Virus record (IMG/VR): IMGVR_UViG_3300034073_001856
Location: 1 to 29,090 of that record
Reading direction: 5' to 3' (one strand)
Length of the DNA: 29,090 nucleotides
DNA from: a virus
Below, piece after piece: positions 8,266-16,266 of this stretch (position 1 is the first letter of the stretch; every line of letters starts with the position of its first letter). Both the position numbers and the translations under genes were made by a program. Below the pieces are notes generated by a model, which had not been told where the DNA came from, searched no databases, and saw only the letters and a list, made by a program, of their open reading frames with translations.

Positions 8266-9196
8266 CGTTGAAATACATAAACAAAAAACTCCCAGCCTTT
8301 CACTAAATGTTGCTCTTAAAGGAGGTTTAGCGTATGGTAGACAAGTTCTTATCTGGGGGAACAAATCGTCAGGTAAGTCATCATTCTGCTTGCAACTTAT
8401 TGCAGATGCCCAGAAGCAAGGGAAGACATGCGCGTGGATTGATGCCGAACAGTCATATTCTCCTGAATGGGCTGAAAAACTTGGAGTCGATTCCGAAAAA
8501 CTTATTTATTCGCCAGCAAAAACAATTAACGACATGGTTGACATTGGCACGCAACTTATCCAATCGGGAGTGGACCTCCTTGTTGTAGATTCTATCTCTG
8601 CCCTTCTTCCCGCCATCTATTTTGAGAAAGACGGCTCTGAACTTAAACAACTTCAGGATACAAAACAAATTGGCGCGGAGGCGAAGGATATGACTCACGC
8701 CGTCAAAATGTTAAACTACGTCAATGATAAGACGCTACTTATCCTTATCTCTCAGCAACGTAATCAGTTTGGATCTATGCACGCCAGTCATATTCCCACG
8801 GGCGGAATGGCGGTAAAGTTCTTCTCTAGCACTATCATTAAACTGTGGTCAAGTGAGGCAGAGGCTTCATCTATTAAGGATAAAATTGCAGTAGGAGATA
8901 AACTCATCGAACAAAAGGTGGGGCGGCCCGTAAACTGGACAATTGATTACAATAAAACTGGTCCACAATTTATCACAGGATCGTATGACTTTTACTTCCA
9001 AGGTGATCATGTTGGAGTAGATCATGTTGCAGACCTTGTTGATACCGCCGAAATGCTTGGAATCATTGAGCGCGGCGGTGCCTGGTATACTGTATTAGGA
9101 GAAAGAATTCAAGGTCGTGCCAATGTTATTGCAAGGGCGAGAGAGGATCTTGATATGCAAGAAGAATTAACTAAGTTGGTGTATGAAAAAATATGA
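8189..9196 (+). CDS. recA: RecA/UvsX-like recombinase
   Basis: A 335-aa strand-exchange ATPase for recombination-dependent replication and repair. Walker A is GNKSSGKS (57-64), with the catalytic Glu region WIDAEQSY at 83-90. Walker B is LLVVD (130-134), followed by SISAL. The DNA-binding loop region reads SQQRNQFGSM, then TGGMAVKFFSS, matching the RecA L1-L2 pattern. The length is near bacterial RecA (about 350 aa) without an evident long acidic tail. The start at 8189 has a GGAGAG ribosome-binding site about 9 nt upstream. The stop overlaps the next start by ATGA. Confidence 0.93.
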   Translation: MSDMMMEEVLSRLDPKIRKMVGSAADVEIHKQKTPSLSLNVALKGGLAYGRQVLIWGNKSSGKSSFCLQLIADAQKQGKTCAWIDAEQSYSPEWAEKLGVDSEKLIYSPAKTINDMVDIGTQLIQSGVDLLVVDSISALLPAIYFEKDGSELKQLQDTKQIGAEAKDMTHAVKMLNYVNDKTLLILISQQRNQFGSMHASHIPTGGMAVKFFSSTIIKLWSSEAEASSIKDKIAVGDKLIEQKVGRPVNWTIDYNKTGPQFITGSYDFYFQGDHVGVDHVADLVDTAEMLGIIERGGAWYTVLGERIQGRANVIARAREDLDMQEELTKLVYEKI

Positions 9197-9390
9197 TAGA
9201 TCCTAAGGCTTTTATTACCGCCCCAAATAAGTCATCTTCTAGTTTTAAGAAAATTGAGGGCACCTTTTCTTGCCCAGAGCAAGGGTGCTTTGAGGTATCT
9301 ACTACTGGGGCTTACGATCCTGACAACAAGAAGGTTTACTTTACATGCCCCAACGGGCATGACGGCAGCGCCAGGCTAGTGTATGAGTGA
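9193..9390 (+). CDS. small zinc-ribbon protein
   Basis: A 65-aa protein with Cys pairs CPEQGC (residues 27-32) and CPNGH (52-56), a probable zinc ribbon with a His as the fourth ligand. The rest is short beta strands. The function is unknown; such mini zinc ribbons often bind nucleic acid or partner proteins. It is ATGA-coupled to recA and overlaps the next gene by 8 nt, so it belongs to the recombination operon. Confidence 0.7.
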   Translation: MIDPKAFITAPNKSSSSFKKIEGTFSCPEQGCFEVSTTGAYDPDNKKVYFTCPNGHDGSARLVYE

Positions 9391-9691
9391 GCGCTCTGAA
9401 TTAAAAAGGATGGGTGCTAAGTCTCACAAAAATAGTGGGCGTGGACAATATCAAAAAGCAGATGGAAATGTGGATAGGTTTGTAGTAGATATAAAAGAAT
9501 ACAGTAAATCTATATCATTAAATGAAGATATATGGGCAAAGATTGTCACCGACTGCCTAAAAACAGATAACACAAAGAATCCCTTGCTCATGCTAGTAAT
9601 GGGCAGCGGCGGCAGGAAGACAAGGCTCGCTGTTATTGAGTGGGGTGTCCTGGAAGAATTATTGGAGGAACTAGATGGAAAATACAATTGA
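9383..9691 (+). CDS. predicted Hjc-like PD-(D/E)XK nuclease
   Basis: A 102-aa protein. It has a Ser-Gly-Arg-Gly turn (18-21), a strand with Asp-Ile-Lys (D36, K38) and then a Ser-rich turn and helix (SKSISLNEDIWAKI). This order resembles the SGRG/K-x-D/E-x-K core of archaeal-type Holliday junction resolvases and related small phage nucleases. A central hydrophobic strand (LLMLVMG) follows, as in that fold. Location between recA and a Cas4-like exonuclease supports a recombination role. Similarity is by pattern only; an unrelated small protein cannot be excluded. Confidence 0.5.
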   Translation: MSERSELKRMGAKSHKNSGRGQYQKADGNVDRFVVDIKEYSKSISLNEDIWAKIVTDCLKTDNTKNPLLMLVMGSGGRKTRLAVIEWGVLEELLEELDGKYN

Positions 9692-10007
9692 TCTGATTAA
9701 TCAAGTATCGGAGTTCACAGACATTCATGATTTTGTCAAAGACGACGGTCTTGATGAGGCTATGGCTGCCATCGTAAAGATTATTTCTAAGCCAGACATT
9801 CCTCCCACACAGGCCCTTACACTTATTGCTAAACTCCAGGCATTATCTGCTAAGTTTGGTATTCTTGCTGCATGGTATTCGACGGCGGCCAAAGGACCAA
9901 CTGGATCTCCAAATAATATTAAAAAGAATGTCTATTATTCCAGTAAGGACGCGCTAGATAAACTTGTAGACTCGCTGAAGTACACAGTAAGGTATAATCT
10001 AGGTTAA
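9675..10007 (+). CDS. hypothetical helical protein in recombination cluster
   Basis: A 110-aa mostly helical protein, not recognised. Residues 28-70 form a long helical run (AAIVKIISK... LIAKLQALSAKFG), and residues 85-108 a basic helix. No catalytic motif is visible. It overlaps the preceding nuclease gene by 17 nt and sits 2 nt before the Cas4-like exonuclease. A role as a partner of the neighbouring nuclease or recombinase is inference from context. Confidence 0.65.
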   Translation: MENTIDLINQVSEFTDIHDFVKDDGLDEAMAAIVKIISKPDIPPTQALTLIAKLQALSAKFGILAAWYSTAAKGPTGSPNNIKKNVYYSSKDALDKLVDSLKYTVRYNLG

Positions 10008-10009
10008 TT

Positions 10010-10786
10010 ATGGCTAAGAATTTAATATCATCCCTATTAAGCAAACCTAAGGATACTAAATTAGACTCCAAGAAGTTTGTTAAGACACTTAACTCTGCAT
10101 ATCAAAACACTAATACCGTCCAAGAGTTTAAGAGAAAGAAAACATTCGCCCCTAGCACTATTGGATATGGTCATGGAACTTGTGCAAGATACTGGTATAT
10201 AGCATTTAATGGGGCAGAATTTACTGAAAATATCCCCGCCGCCAATATTGCCTCCATGAGATCGGGCACAGACGCACATGAAAGAATTGAAAAACTTATA
10301 GAAACAACAGGTCTTCTTAAGCAGCGCGAGCGGGAAATAAAAAGTAATGATCCACCAGTAAGAGGATTCGCTGACGTAGTATTGGAGATAGATGATGAGG
10401 AAATTATCGGTGAAATCAAGACAATCAAAGACCAATACTTCATTCAAAGAAAGAGCGAGGGAGTACCTTCTTCAAGTCATTTTCTTCAATTATTAATTTA
10501 TATGAAAATTGAGGGGGCGGACGAAGGATTTATTCTCTATGAAAATAAGAATGATAATGAACTCCTTGCCATTCCCATTCAGATGAATGAAAAGAATGAA
10601 GAGTACATTGACTATGTATTTGAATGGATGAGAGAAGTATATTCATTGTATGAATCTGACACTCTTCCAAAACGTGGGTATACAAAATCTACCTGGACCT
10701 GTAAGGGTTGCCCAGTATCCGAAACCTGCCTGGAAAAAGAGGCGGGGGAGGTAAAAGTAGCCAACCTAAAGGTAGGTATAGAGTGA
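10010..10786 (+). CDS. Cas4/RecB-like Fe-S exonuclease
   Basis: A 258-aa PD-(D/E)XK nuclease. Core residues in order: H90 (GTDAHERI), D122 in GFADVV, E135-I-K137 in GEIKTI, and Q160...Y164 (LQLLIY), the QxxxY motif of the RecB/Cas4/AddB nucleases. One Cys upstream (C58 in GTCARY) and three downstream (C231, C234, C240) match the four-Cys Fe-S staple of Cas4 and AddB. Phage homologues act in recombination or end processing; with RecA and RuvC alongside, that role is likely here. No cas1/cas2 or CRISPR array is present, so this is not a CRISPR locus. Length fits the family. Confidence 0.82.
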   Translation: MAKNLISSLLSKPKDTKLDSKKFVKTLNSAYQNTNTVQEFKRKKTFAPSTIGYGHGTCARYWYIAFNGAEFTENIPAANIASMRSGTDAHERIEKLIETTGLLKQREREIKSNDPPVRGFADVVLEIDDEEIIGEIKTIKDQYFIQRKSEGVPSSSHFLQLLIYMKIEGADEGFILYENKNDNELLAIPIQMNEKNEEYIDYVFEWMREVYSLYESDTLPKRGYTKSTWTCKGCPVSETCLEKEAGEVKVANLKVGIE

Positions 10787-11079
10787 AGAATTGTGCCCAT
10801 TGTGGTACCGCCTTTGAGTCCAACAAAAAGAACCAAAAATACTGCAACCCCGCATGTTGTAGGCTTGCAACTAATAAAAAGATTATGAGCAAGTATTATG
10901 AAAATAAAAGACGGCTAAGTGGGGAAAAAAGATATTGTAATTGTGGACAACTACTAAGTAGATATAATGAAAATAATAAATGCTTCATCTGTGTTGAGGA
11001 AGATAGCAAAAACAACAGAGGAAATATACTAGAGGTTATTAATAATGTCGCTAAAAAAACTCATAAAACAAAACGCTAG
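10783..11079 (+). CDS. double zinc-finger small protein
   Basis: I choose the GTG at 10783, which overlaps the exonuclease stop (GTGA) and follows AAAGGTAGG; this gives 98 aa. An upstream ATG at 10708 would add 25 low-complexity residues inside the exonuclease frame and is less likely. The first finger reads CAHCGTAF...YCNPAC (residues 4-24); the second uses Cys in YCNCG and CFIC. Basic residues between them suggest nucleic acid binding. No HNH catalytic His-Asn-His was identified. Its end overlaps the resolvase gene by 35 nt. Confidence 0.65.
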   Translation: MKNCAHCGTAFESNKKNQKYCNPACCRLATNKKIMSKYYENKRRLSGEKRYCNCGQLLSRYNENNKCFICVEEDSKNNRGNILEVINNVAKKTHKTKR

Positions 11080-11611
11080 TACGGTTTTGGGTGTAGACTC
11101 ATCAACCAATTCCTTTGCCTTTTGTCTATTCGACGGCGAGCCAATTAAATGGGGTAAGATAGATTTTCATGGAAACAACATCTACGATAAAGTAATAGAT
11201 TGTAGAGATAAAATGCCATTTATCAAAGAAGAAATTAGACCAGATTATATTTGTATAGAGTCCGCCATCATGGTAAAATCTCAGGCGGTGGCGATACATA
11301 TGGCTATGATTGTTGGCGTACTGATATCTGAATTGGCTATTGATTCTAAAAGAATCATTACTGTGCCGCCCATACAATGGCAATCGTACATAAAAAATAA
11401 TAATTTAACAAAGGCTGAAAAGGCTCAGATAAAATTAGACAATCCAGGCAAATCAGATAATTGGTACAGAAATTATGCAAGAAATATGCGTAAACAAAAA
11501 ACTTTAGATTACTTTAACAACATGTTTAACATTAATCTAGAAGATCACGATGTTGGCGATGCTTTCGGACTTGCGTATTACGCTCATAAGAATTTGGTGA
11601 CACATGGCTAA
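11045..11611 (+). CDS. ruvC: RuvC-like Holliday junction resolvase
   Basis: A 188-aa RNase H-fold endonuclease. The acidic active-site set is visible: D18 in GVDSS, E72 in ICIESA, and D169/D172 in HDVGDAFGLA near the C-terminus. The spacing and length match RuvC (about 170 aa). It would resolve recombination or replication junctions before packaging. An insertion of basic residues around 135-150 (NWYRNYARNMRKQK) may contact DNA. The start lies within the preceding zinc-finger gene (35-nt overlap). The 3' end overlaps a small HTH gene by 8 nt. Confidence 0.85.
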   Translation: MSLKKLIKQNASTVLGVDSSTNSFAFCLFDGEPIKWGKIDFHGNNIYDKVIDCRDKMPFIKEEIRPDYICIESAIMVKSQAVAIHMAMIVGVLISELAIDSKRIITVPPIQWQSYIKNNNLTKAEKAQIKLDNPGKSDNWYRNYARNMRKQKTLDYFNNMFNINLEDHDVGDAFGLAYYAHKNLVTHG

Positions 11612-11768
11612 ACTATATGAAAATAAAGCATATCTTACTAAAAGATACGCGGTGGAGAAGAAAAGTCTTGAAGAAATTGCAAAAGAATGTGGCGTAAGCC
11701 ATCAGACTATCTATAGATATCTGGCTAAGTTTGGATTAATTAGAGACCAAAGGAAGTTAAAAAGATGA
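11604..11768 (+). CDS. small helix-turn-helix protein
   Basis: A 54-aa ORF. Residues 19-46 form a clear HTH: KSLEEIAKECGVSHQTIYRY, followed by a wing-like segment LAKFGLIR, and a basic tail. This resembles the minimal HTH of resolvase-type or Homeodomain-like regulators. It overlaps the RuvC-like gene by 8 nt and the next gene by ATGA, which supports it being real. Probable DNA-binding role, target unknown. Confidence 0.7.
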   Translation: MAKLYENKAYLTKRYAVEKKSLEEIAKECGVSHQTIYRYLAKFGLIRDQRKLKR

Positions 11769-12094
11769 TTGAAATAGACGTAGATGAAATGTTTAGAACT
11801 ACAAATAGGGACGCAAAATTTCATCCTATTAATAAAACAGAGCGTGCCGTTCTTGATGAGTGCAATAGGATTGCTAGCCTATTGATTGAAAAAAATAGAT
11901 CCTATGGTAACTCAGTTTTGGACCCAGTAAATATATTCTCTAAATCCGACAATATTGAAATAATAAAATCTAGAATAGACGATAAATTATCTAGAATAAT
12001 GCGAGGCAAAGAATATTACGCAGATAACGACCTTGACGATACCATCGGGTATATGATATTATTGAGTATTGCACAAAAGGAGACATGGAAGTAA
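11765..12094 (+). CDS. DUF1599-like (nucleotide-related) protein
   Basis: A 109-aa helical protein. The segment KNRSYGNSVLDP (43-54), then FSK, and IKSRIDDKLSRI (65-77), ending in DLDDTIGYMILL, matches the pattern of the DUF1599 family often found in phages. That family is associated with nucleotide metabolism or DNA modification clusters, but the reaction is not settled. It is ATGA-coupled to the HTH gene and shares a TAATG junction with the next ORF. No DNA-modification enzyme is visible nearby. Confidence 0.65.
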   Translation: MIEIDVDEMFRTTNRDAKFHPINKTERAVLDECNRIASLLIEKNRSYGNSVLDPVNIFSKSDNIEIIKSRIDDKLSRIMRGKEYYADNDLDDTIGYMILLSIAQKETWK

Positions 12095-12270
12095 TGCCGC
12101 TATACACCTTTACATGCATTGAGTGTGATAAGTCTCATGAGATGCTTTTGAAGATGGAAGAAAGAGACAATGCTATCTGCCCCGACTGTGGATTAAGACT
12201 GGTGAGAAGTATTGATTCGCCAGGAATGGTTTGGGCTCCCACCCGTGGTGGAAGTGGATTCGCCACATAA
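12094..12270 (+). CDS. FmdB-type zinc-ribbon protein
   Basis: A 58-aa protein starting MPLYTF, the typical opening of FmdB-family zinc ribbons. The two Cys pairs are CIEC and CPDC, about 23 residues apart. I prefer the ATG at 12094 because AAAGGAG (12076-12082) is 11 nt upstream and the stop of the previous gene overlaps as TAATG; the ATG at 12085 is too close to that site. FmdB proteins are putative regulators; phage versions have no established function. Confidence 0.75.
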   Translation: MPLYTFTCIECDKSHEMLLKMEERDNAICPDCGLRLVRSIDSPGMVWAPTRGGSGFAT

Positions 12271-12282
12271 CAAAGGAGAGTC

Positions 12283-12585
12283 ATGTCTAGAAAAAGGATT
12301 AGTGATTCTGAAGAGCAGCCGTCATACAAAGTTAATCCAGATATCTCAGTATTCTATGAACTCAAGTTTGGAAAGAATATCATTAAGCCAGGAGATTCAC
12401 TAAAATTTAAAGATGTTCGTGGATCTTTTAAATTTATTAGACTTGCTCACAATGTTAAGAAAGATGTTACTTGGATAGATTGCTACTCTCCGACTACAGG
12501 AGAGTATCGTTCGTTCTATGTGGAAAAACTTAAGGGTGTTGTCCATGCAAAGAAAAGTATTAGGAAGAAGATGAATGTCAACTGA
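12283..12585 (+). CDS. hypothetical beta-rich protein upstream of terminase
   Basis: A 100-aa protein, not recognised. It has a charged N-terminus, then alternating hydrophobic residues (about 22-85) suggesting a small beta barrel, and a very basic C-terminus (KKSIRKK). A strong AAAGGAGAG ribosome-binding site precedes the ATG. It overlaps the small terminase gene by 11 nt. Basic character suggests nucleic acid contact, which is inference. Confidence 0.7.
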   Translation: MSRKRISDSEEQPSYKVNPDISVFYELKFGKNIIKPGDSLKFKDVRGSFKFIRLAHNVKKDVTWIDCYSPTTGEYRSFYVEKLKGVVHAKKSIRKKMNVN

Positions 12586-13093
12586 TGTAGTTCTTGCGGA
12601 GCGGTGGGAAAAAATTAATAAAGTGGTGGATGTATTCCTTAAAGGGACTACAAATCCCACCGCCATTGCACGGGCAACTGGATTTAAACGGGCGGAGGTC
12701 CAAGAGTATCTTGATGAATGGCGGTCCGTTATTCAAAGTGATAGACAGATTCAAATGCGTGCGAGGGAGGCTTTGTCTGGTGCCGACCGACACTACTCCA
12801 TGCTGATTGAGGAGGGCTGGGATGTTATTAATCAGACTGGCACAGTTGGAGATCTATCTGGCAAGGCTCGTACAATTAAAATTGTTGCGGAGATTCAACA
12901 AAAGCAAATAGATATGTTGCAAAAGGCTGGCCTTATTGAGGATAGCGAAATAGCCCAGCAGATTATTGAGACTGAGCGCAAACAAGAAATCTTAGTGAAA
13001 ATCCTTAAAGAGGTCGTTGCCGATTGCTCTCATTGTAAGCGAGAGGTTTTCAGGAGGTTAGAAGAAGTTACTGGCAAGGCTGAAGGATTCTAA
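12575..13093 (+). CDS. terS: terminase small subunit (predicted)
   Basis: A 172-aa helical protein directly before the large terminase. Residues 10-50 contain a predicted HTH (NPTAIARATGFKRAEVQEYL) that would recognise the packaging site. Residues 90-140 form a long helical segment with many Gln and Lys, a likely oligomerisation coiled coil. A CSHC pair is near residue 151. Position, size and HTH-then-coil order fit small terminases; sequence alone would not prove it. The stop overlaps the large-subunit start as TAATG. Confidence 0.72.
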   Translation: MSTDVVLAERWEKINKVVDVFLKGTTNPTAIARATGFKRAEVQEYLDEWRSVIQSDRQIQMRAREALSGADRHYSMLIEEGWDVINQTGTVGDLSGKARTIKIVAEIQQKQIDMLQKAGLIEDSEIAQQIIETERKQEILVKILKEVVADCSHCKREVFRRLEEVTGKAEGF

Positions 13094-14871
13094 TGTTTGA
13101 CGATTTTATCTCCGCCCTTGAGGAGGATGAGTTTGAAGAGCATCCCGTAAACATTGAAGAATTTGTTACTAACGAGGATTATCTTCATCTACCACCTCTT
13201 TCAGAGTTTCAGTATCAGGCAATTAAGGCAATGACTCAGGTGTATAAAAAGGATACCCTCATTAAATTATATGGCGAAGAAGAGGGCATTAAAAGAAGCC
13301 GACAGACATGTAATGAAGTAATTCTTCAACTTGGGAAGGGCAGCGGCAAAGATTATATCTCCACCATCTCCGTCACCTATCTTGTTTATCTTTTACTATG
13401 CCTTAAGGACCCCGCCAAATATTTTGGTAAGCCTCCAGGAGACTCTATTGACATTATTAATATTGCCATCAACTCTGAGCAGGCACGAAATGTATTCTTC
13501 AAAGGTTTCCGTAAAAGAATCGAAGACTCTCCCTGGTTTGTAGGAAAATATAATATTACCGCCCAAAGCATATCATTTGATAAATCTATTACATGTCACT
13601 CAGGTCACTCAGAGCGCGAATCCTGGGAGGGATACAATGTTATCTGCGTGATCCTTGACGAGATCTCTGGCTTTAGCACAGTATCAACAAGCGGTAATGA
13701 GCAGGCAAAAACTGGTCAGGCGATTTATGATATGTATAGGGCGTCTGTTGATTCACGATTTCCAGACGTTGGAAAGGTTGTGCTACTTTCATTCCCACGA
13801 TACCGCGATGACTTTATTCAGCAAAGATACAATGCAGTTATTGCAGACAAAGACGTTATTATCAGATCCCATACATTCAAATTAGATGAAGAACTTGAGG
13901 GGGTCAAGGAAAATGAATTTACTATCGAATGGGAAGAAGATCAAATAAATGCCTACAAGTATCCTAAAGTTTTTGCACTTAAAAGACCGACCTGGGAAGT
14001 AAATCCCACAAGATCAATTAATGATTTTAAGATTGCCTTCTATAACAACCCTGTCGATGCTCTTGGAAGATTTGCCTGTATGCCGCCAGACGCAGTAGAT
14101 GCATTCTTCAAGTCTAAGGAGAAGATCTTAACTTGCTTTAATCAGCCAATGAATGGTGTTGATGATGATGGAAGGTTCAAGGATTGGTTTATTCCACAGG
14201 ATGAAAAGGAATATTACATCCACGTTGACCTTGCACAAAAGCATGACCATTGCGCCGTTGCCATGTCCCATGTCGATCGCTGGGTGCAGATTAAAAACTT
14301 TATGAGCCATAATGTTGTTAGCCCTATCGTTGTAGTAGATTGTGTAAGATGGTGGACTCCAACATCCGATAAGTCTGTAGATTTTTCTGAAGTTAAACAG
14401 TTTATCATTGACCTTAGATCTCGCGGATTTAATATTAAAAAGGTTACATTTGACCGCTGGAATTCACACGACATTATGACAGAATTAAGAATGTCGGGAA
14501 TGGATACAGAGACTTTATCTGTTGCTAAAAAACACTATGATGATATGGCAATGTTGGTGGGAGAAGAAAGAATCATTGGGCCCAGTATCAAACTTCTTAC
14601 CGACGAACTATTGCAACTAAGAATAATTCGTGATAAAGTGGATCACCCTAGAAAGGGAAGCAAAGATCTTTCAGATGCAGTATGTGGATCAATTTATAAC
14701 TCTATTTCTAATACCCGAAAACAATCTCAAGAGATAGAGATTGAGGTACATACATATAAACAATTTATTAGAGACCAGCGAAAAGAAGAGGCGGATAAAA
14801 ATATTATTAAGCCTCCCCCCGCGAGTCCAAATACTATAGATGACTATATTCAGTCGATAGGGATGGTCTAG
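13093..14871 (+). CDS. terL: terminase large subunit
   Basis: A 592-aa packaging ATPase/nuclease. Walker A is LGKGSGKD (80-87), Walker B VICVILDE (183-190), followed by a Ser-Gly segment in the coupling-motif position. The C-terminal RNase H-like nuclease shows Asp in YYIHVDLA (D379), VTFDRW (D454) and KDLSDAV (D528). It pumps concatemeric DNA into the prohead and cuts it. Length is normal for tailed phages. Unusually, no portal or capsid gene follows in the next 14 kb, so the head module must lie elsewhere or be unrecognised. Confidence 0.92.
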   Translation: MFDDFISALEEDEFEEHPVNIEEFVTNEDYLHLPPLSEFQYQAIKAMTQVYKKDTLIKLYGEEEGIKRSRQTCNEVILQLGKGSGKDYISTISVTYLVYLLLCLKDPAKYFGKPPGDSIDIINIAINSEQARNVFFKGFRKRIEDSPWFVGKYNITAQSISFDKSITCHSGHSERESWEGYNVICVILDEISGFSTVSTSGNEQAKTGQAIYDMYRASVDSRFPDVGKVVLLSFPRYRDDFIQQRYNAVIADKDVIIRSHTFKLDEELEGVKENEFTIEWEEDQINAYKYPKVFALKRPTWEVNPTRSINDFKIAFYNNPVDALGRFACMPPDAVDAFFKSKEKILTCFNQPMNGVDDDGRFKDWFIPQDEKEYYIHVDLAQKHDHCAVAMSHVDRWVQIKNFMSHNVVSPIVVVDCVRWWTPTSDKSVDFSEVKQFIIDLRSRGFNIKKVTFDRWNSHDIMTELRMSGMDTETLSVAKKHYDDMAMLVGEERIIGPSIKLLTDELLQLRIIRDKVDHPRKGSKDLSDAVCGSIYNSISNTRKQSQEIEIEVHTYKQFIRDQRKEEADKNIIKPPPASPNTIDDYIQSIGMV

Positions 14872-14872
14872 T

Positions 14873-15253
14873 ATGGATATGAATGAAGAACTTATACAAA
14901 TAATGCTTGAGCGTGGGTACATTGAGGTGGTAGGATATAATCCTGTTGGAGATCCAGTATATAAGGTAACCCCATTGTTCTATGAAGAGCAGGAGGAACT
15001 TGTAGAATGGATGCGACAGATGGATTCAGATATACTGAATTCTTTGTGGTTTAAAGGATTCATAGATTTAAAGATGGATGAAGATGGAAATGCCTTCATC
15101 TACCTTACTGATAAATCGGAGGGCTGGGTTCAATCGGATGAACTTACTGAAGATGAAAAATCTATGATGTATCTCATTTATAGCACAGGAGCCTACAATG
15201 GAGGTAAATGGAATGGTGGATATCCCGACCCAGGATACAAGAAACGTAATTGA
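14873..15253 (+). CDS. hypothetical acidic protein
   Basis: A 126-aa strongly acidic protein, not recognised. It contains a helical acidic stretch (residues 38-55, EEQEELVEWM) and a C-terminal Gly/Asn/Tyr-rich tail. It starts one base after the terminase stop. The methyltransferase start lies within its 3' end. The tail is partly encoded in the overlap. Function unknown. Confidence 0.65.
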   Translation: MDMNEELIQIMLERGYIEVVGYNPVGDPVYKVTPLFYEEQEELVEWMRQMDSDILNSLWFKGFIDLKMDEDGNAFIYLTDKSEGWVQSDELTEDEKSMMYLIYSTGAYNGGKWNGGYPDPGYKKRN

Positions 15254-15758
15254 TTATTATAAGGAATGGGAGAATGATCAAATCAAGGCGGACCTAGATA
15301 CCCGCCGCCTCCCATTTGCAGTTGGTTTTGAAAACGTTTCTGGTGACTTTAATAAAGCATCTGGCATTCGTAATAGTAATGCTTTCATGGCTAAAGAGTC
15401 TTGGATTATTGGAAATAAGAAGTGGGATCGACGCGGAGCGGTAGGAACTCATAACTATATTCATCTTAAGTACGCCCCATCACTAGATCATATTTATCTT
15501 AATGAGCCTCACATCAGAGACATGCGTTGGGTGGCGGTGGACAATGTTCCTGGTGCTACCCCCATCACTGAATATGAGTGGAATCCAAATACTTTCATGA
15601 TCTTTGGAGAAGAGGCAAGAGGTGTAAGCCCCATGGGTCTTGGAATGGCAGATGACGTTGTAATGATTCCACAACTTGGTAGTGTTAGAAGCCTTAATGT
15701 TAGTGTCGCAAGCGGTATCGTAATGTATGACTATGCGACAAAACTTGGAATGCTATAA
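15213..15758 (+). CDS. SpoU/TrmH-family RNA 2'-O-methyltransferase
   Basis: A 181-aa SPOUT-fold enzyme that would transfer a methyl group from SAM to an RNA ribose. Motif 1 with the catalytic-type Arg is at 47-58 (N47...R53). Motif 2 is FGEEARGVS (131-139) and motif 3 is the IPQ...RSLNVSVASG segment (152-168), which forms the SAM-binding knot. It is close to TrmH in size but lacks a separate RNA-binding extension, as in TrmL-like enzymes. I chose the ATG at 15213 because GGAGG (15200-15204) lies 8 nt upstream; 15198 would begin at that site. Proximity to a tRNA gene suggests a tRNA target, which is inference. RNA methyltransferases of this family are rare in phages. Confidence 0.83.
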   Translation: MVDIPTQDTRNVIDYYKEWENDQIKADLDTRRLPFAVGFENVSGDFNKASGIRNSNAFMAKESWIIGNKKWDRRGAVGTHNYIHLKYAPSLDHIYLNEPHIRDMRWVAVDNVPGATPITEYEWNPNTFMIFGEEARGVSPMGLGMADDVVMIPQLGSVRSLNVSVASGIVMYDYATKLGML

Positions 15759-15759
15759 T
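15751..15759 (+). promoter_or_regulatory. extended -10 promoter for small zinc protein
   Basis: TGCTATAAT is a consensus extended -10, with TATAAT at 15754-15759 overlapping the methyltransferase stop. The next ATG is 5 nt away and has no Shine-Dalgarno, again a leaderless-style start. No good -35 was seen, as expected for an extended -10 promoter. Confidence 0.5.
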
Positions 15760-15764
15760 TAATC

Positions 15765-15899
15765 ATGGAAGTATGCTCATTCTGTGGGAAAAGCGCCAAA
15801 TGGTCTGGGGAAAGAAAGTCTACTAGATTATATGTATGCGATATACACTTTAAGGCATATTACATAAATTTTTCAGATTGGAAGAGATTAGATGGCTGA
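15765..15899 (+). CDS. 44-aa zinc-ribbon protein
   Basis: A short ORF with CSFC (C4, C7) and CDIH (C25, H28), a treble-clef or ribbon-like zinc site, followed by an aromatic C-terminal tail. It lies between the methyltransferase and the next gene, overlapping the latter by 8 nt. The start follows an extended -10 box by 5 nt with no Shine-Dalgarno. The regular Cys/His spacing supports it being a real gene. Function unknown. Confidence 0.6.
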   Translation: MEVCSFCGKSAKWSGERKSTRLYVCDIHFKAYYINFSDWKRLDG

Positions 15900-16266
15900 A
15901 TCATATGTGCCAACAGACTCTATGGCTTCTAATGCCCGCCGTGGCCTTGCCATGCGCGACGAATTTAATCGTGGAGGAACGGCAGTAGGAATTGCACGCG
16001 CTAGAGACATTGCAAACAAAAAGAATTTAAGTGAGTCTACTGTATTAAGAATGCATTCATTCTTTAGCCGCCACGCCGTTGACAAAAAGGGCAAGGGCTG
16101 GAAACAAGGTGAAGAAGGATACCCATCCAATGGTCTTATTGCATGGCTTTTATGGGGCGGAGATTCAGGAAGATCCTGGGCGGAATCAAAAAGAAATGCA
16201 ATTATGAGAAGAAGAGAGCAATCCAATAAAATGTGGAAAGGCTCCGCTTTCGATATAACAGAATAG
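15892..16266 (+). CDS. conserved phage-type protein (RGGT...WALWGG type)
   Basis: A 124-aa basic protein. Residues 15-110 follow a pattern seen in many phage proteins, including domains fused to head-maturation or portal proteins: ARRGL, RGGT-x-VGIARARDI, a helix with STVLRMHSFF, then GYPSNGLIAWLLWGGD and SWAESK. No catalytic motif has been assigned that I know of. Here it stands alone. The stop abuts the candidate structured RNA. A role in virion assembly is possible but unproven. Confidence 0.65.
   Translation: MAESYVPTDSMASNARRGLAMRDEFNRGGTAVGIARARDIANKKNLSESTVLRMHSFFSRHAVDKKGKGWKQGEEGYPSNGLIAWLLWGGDSGRSWAESKRNAIMRRREQSNKMWKGSAFDITE

Noticed and set aside
8885-8895. Extra copy of the half palindrome GCAGTAGGA within recA
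   Set aside because: It falls within codons (Ala-Val-Gly) and has no partner arm, so it is chance.
10010-10786. CRISPR-linked Cas4
   Set aside because: No cas1, cas2 or repeat array in the window; recombination neighbours favour a phage exonuclease role.
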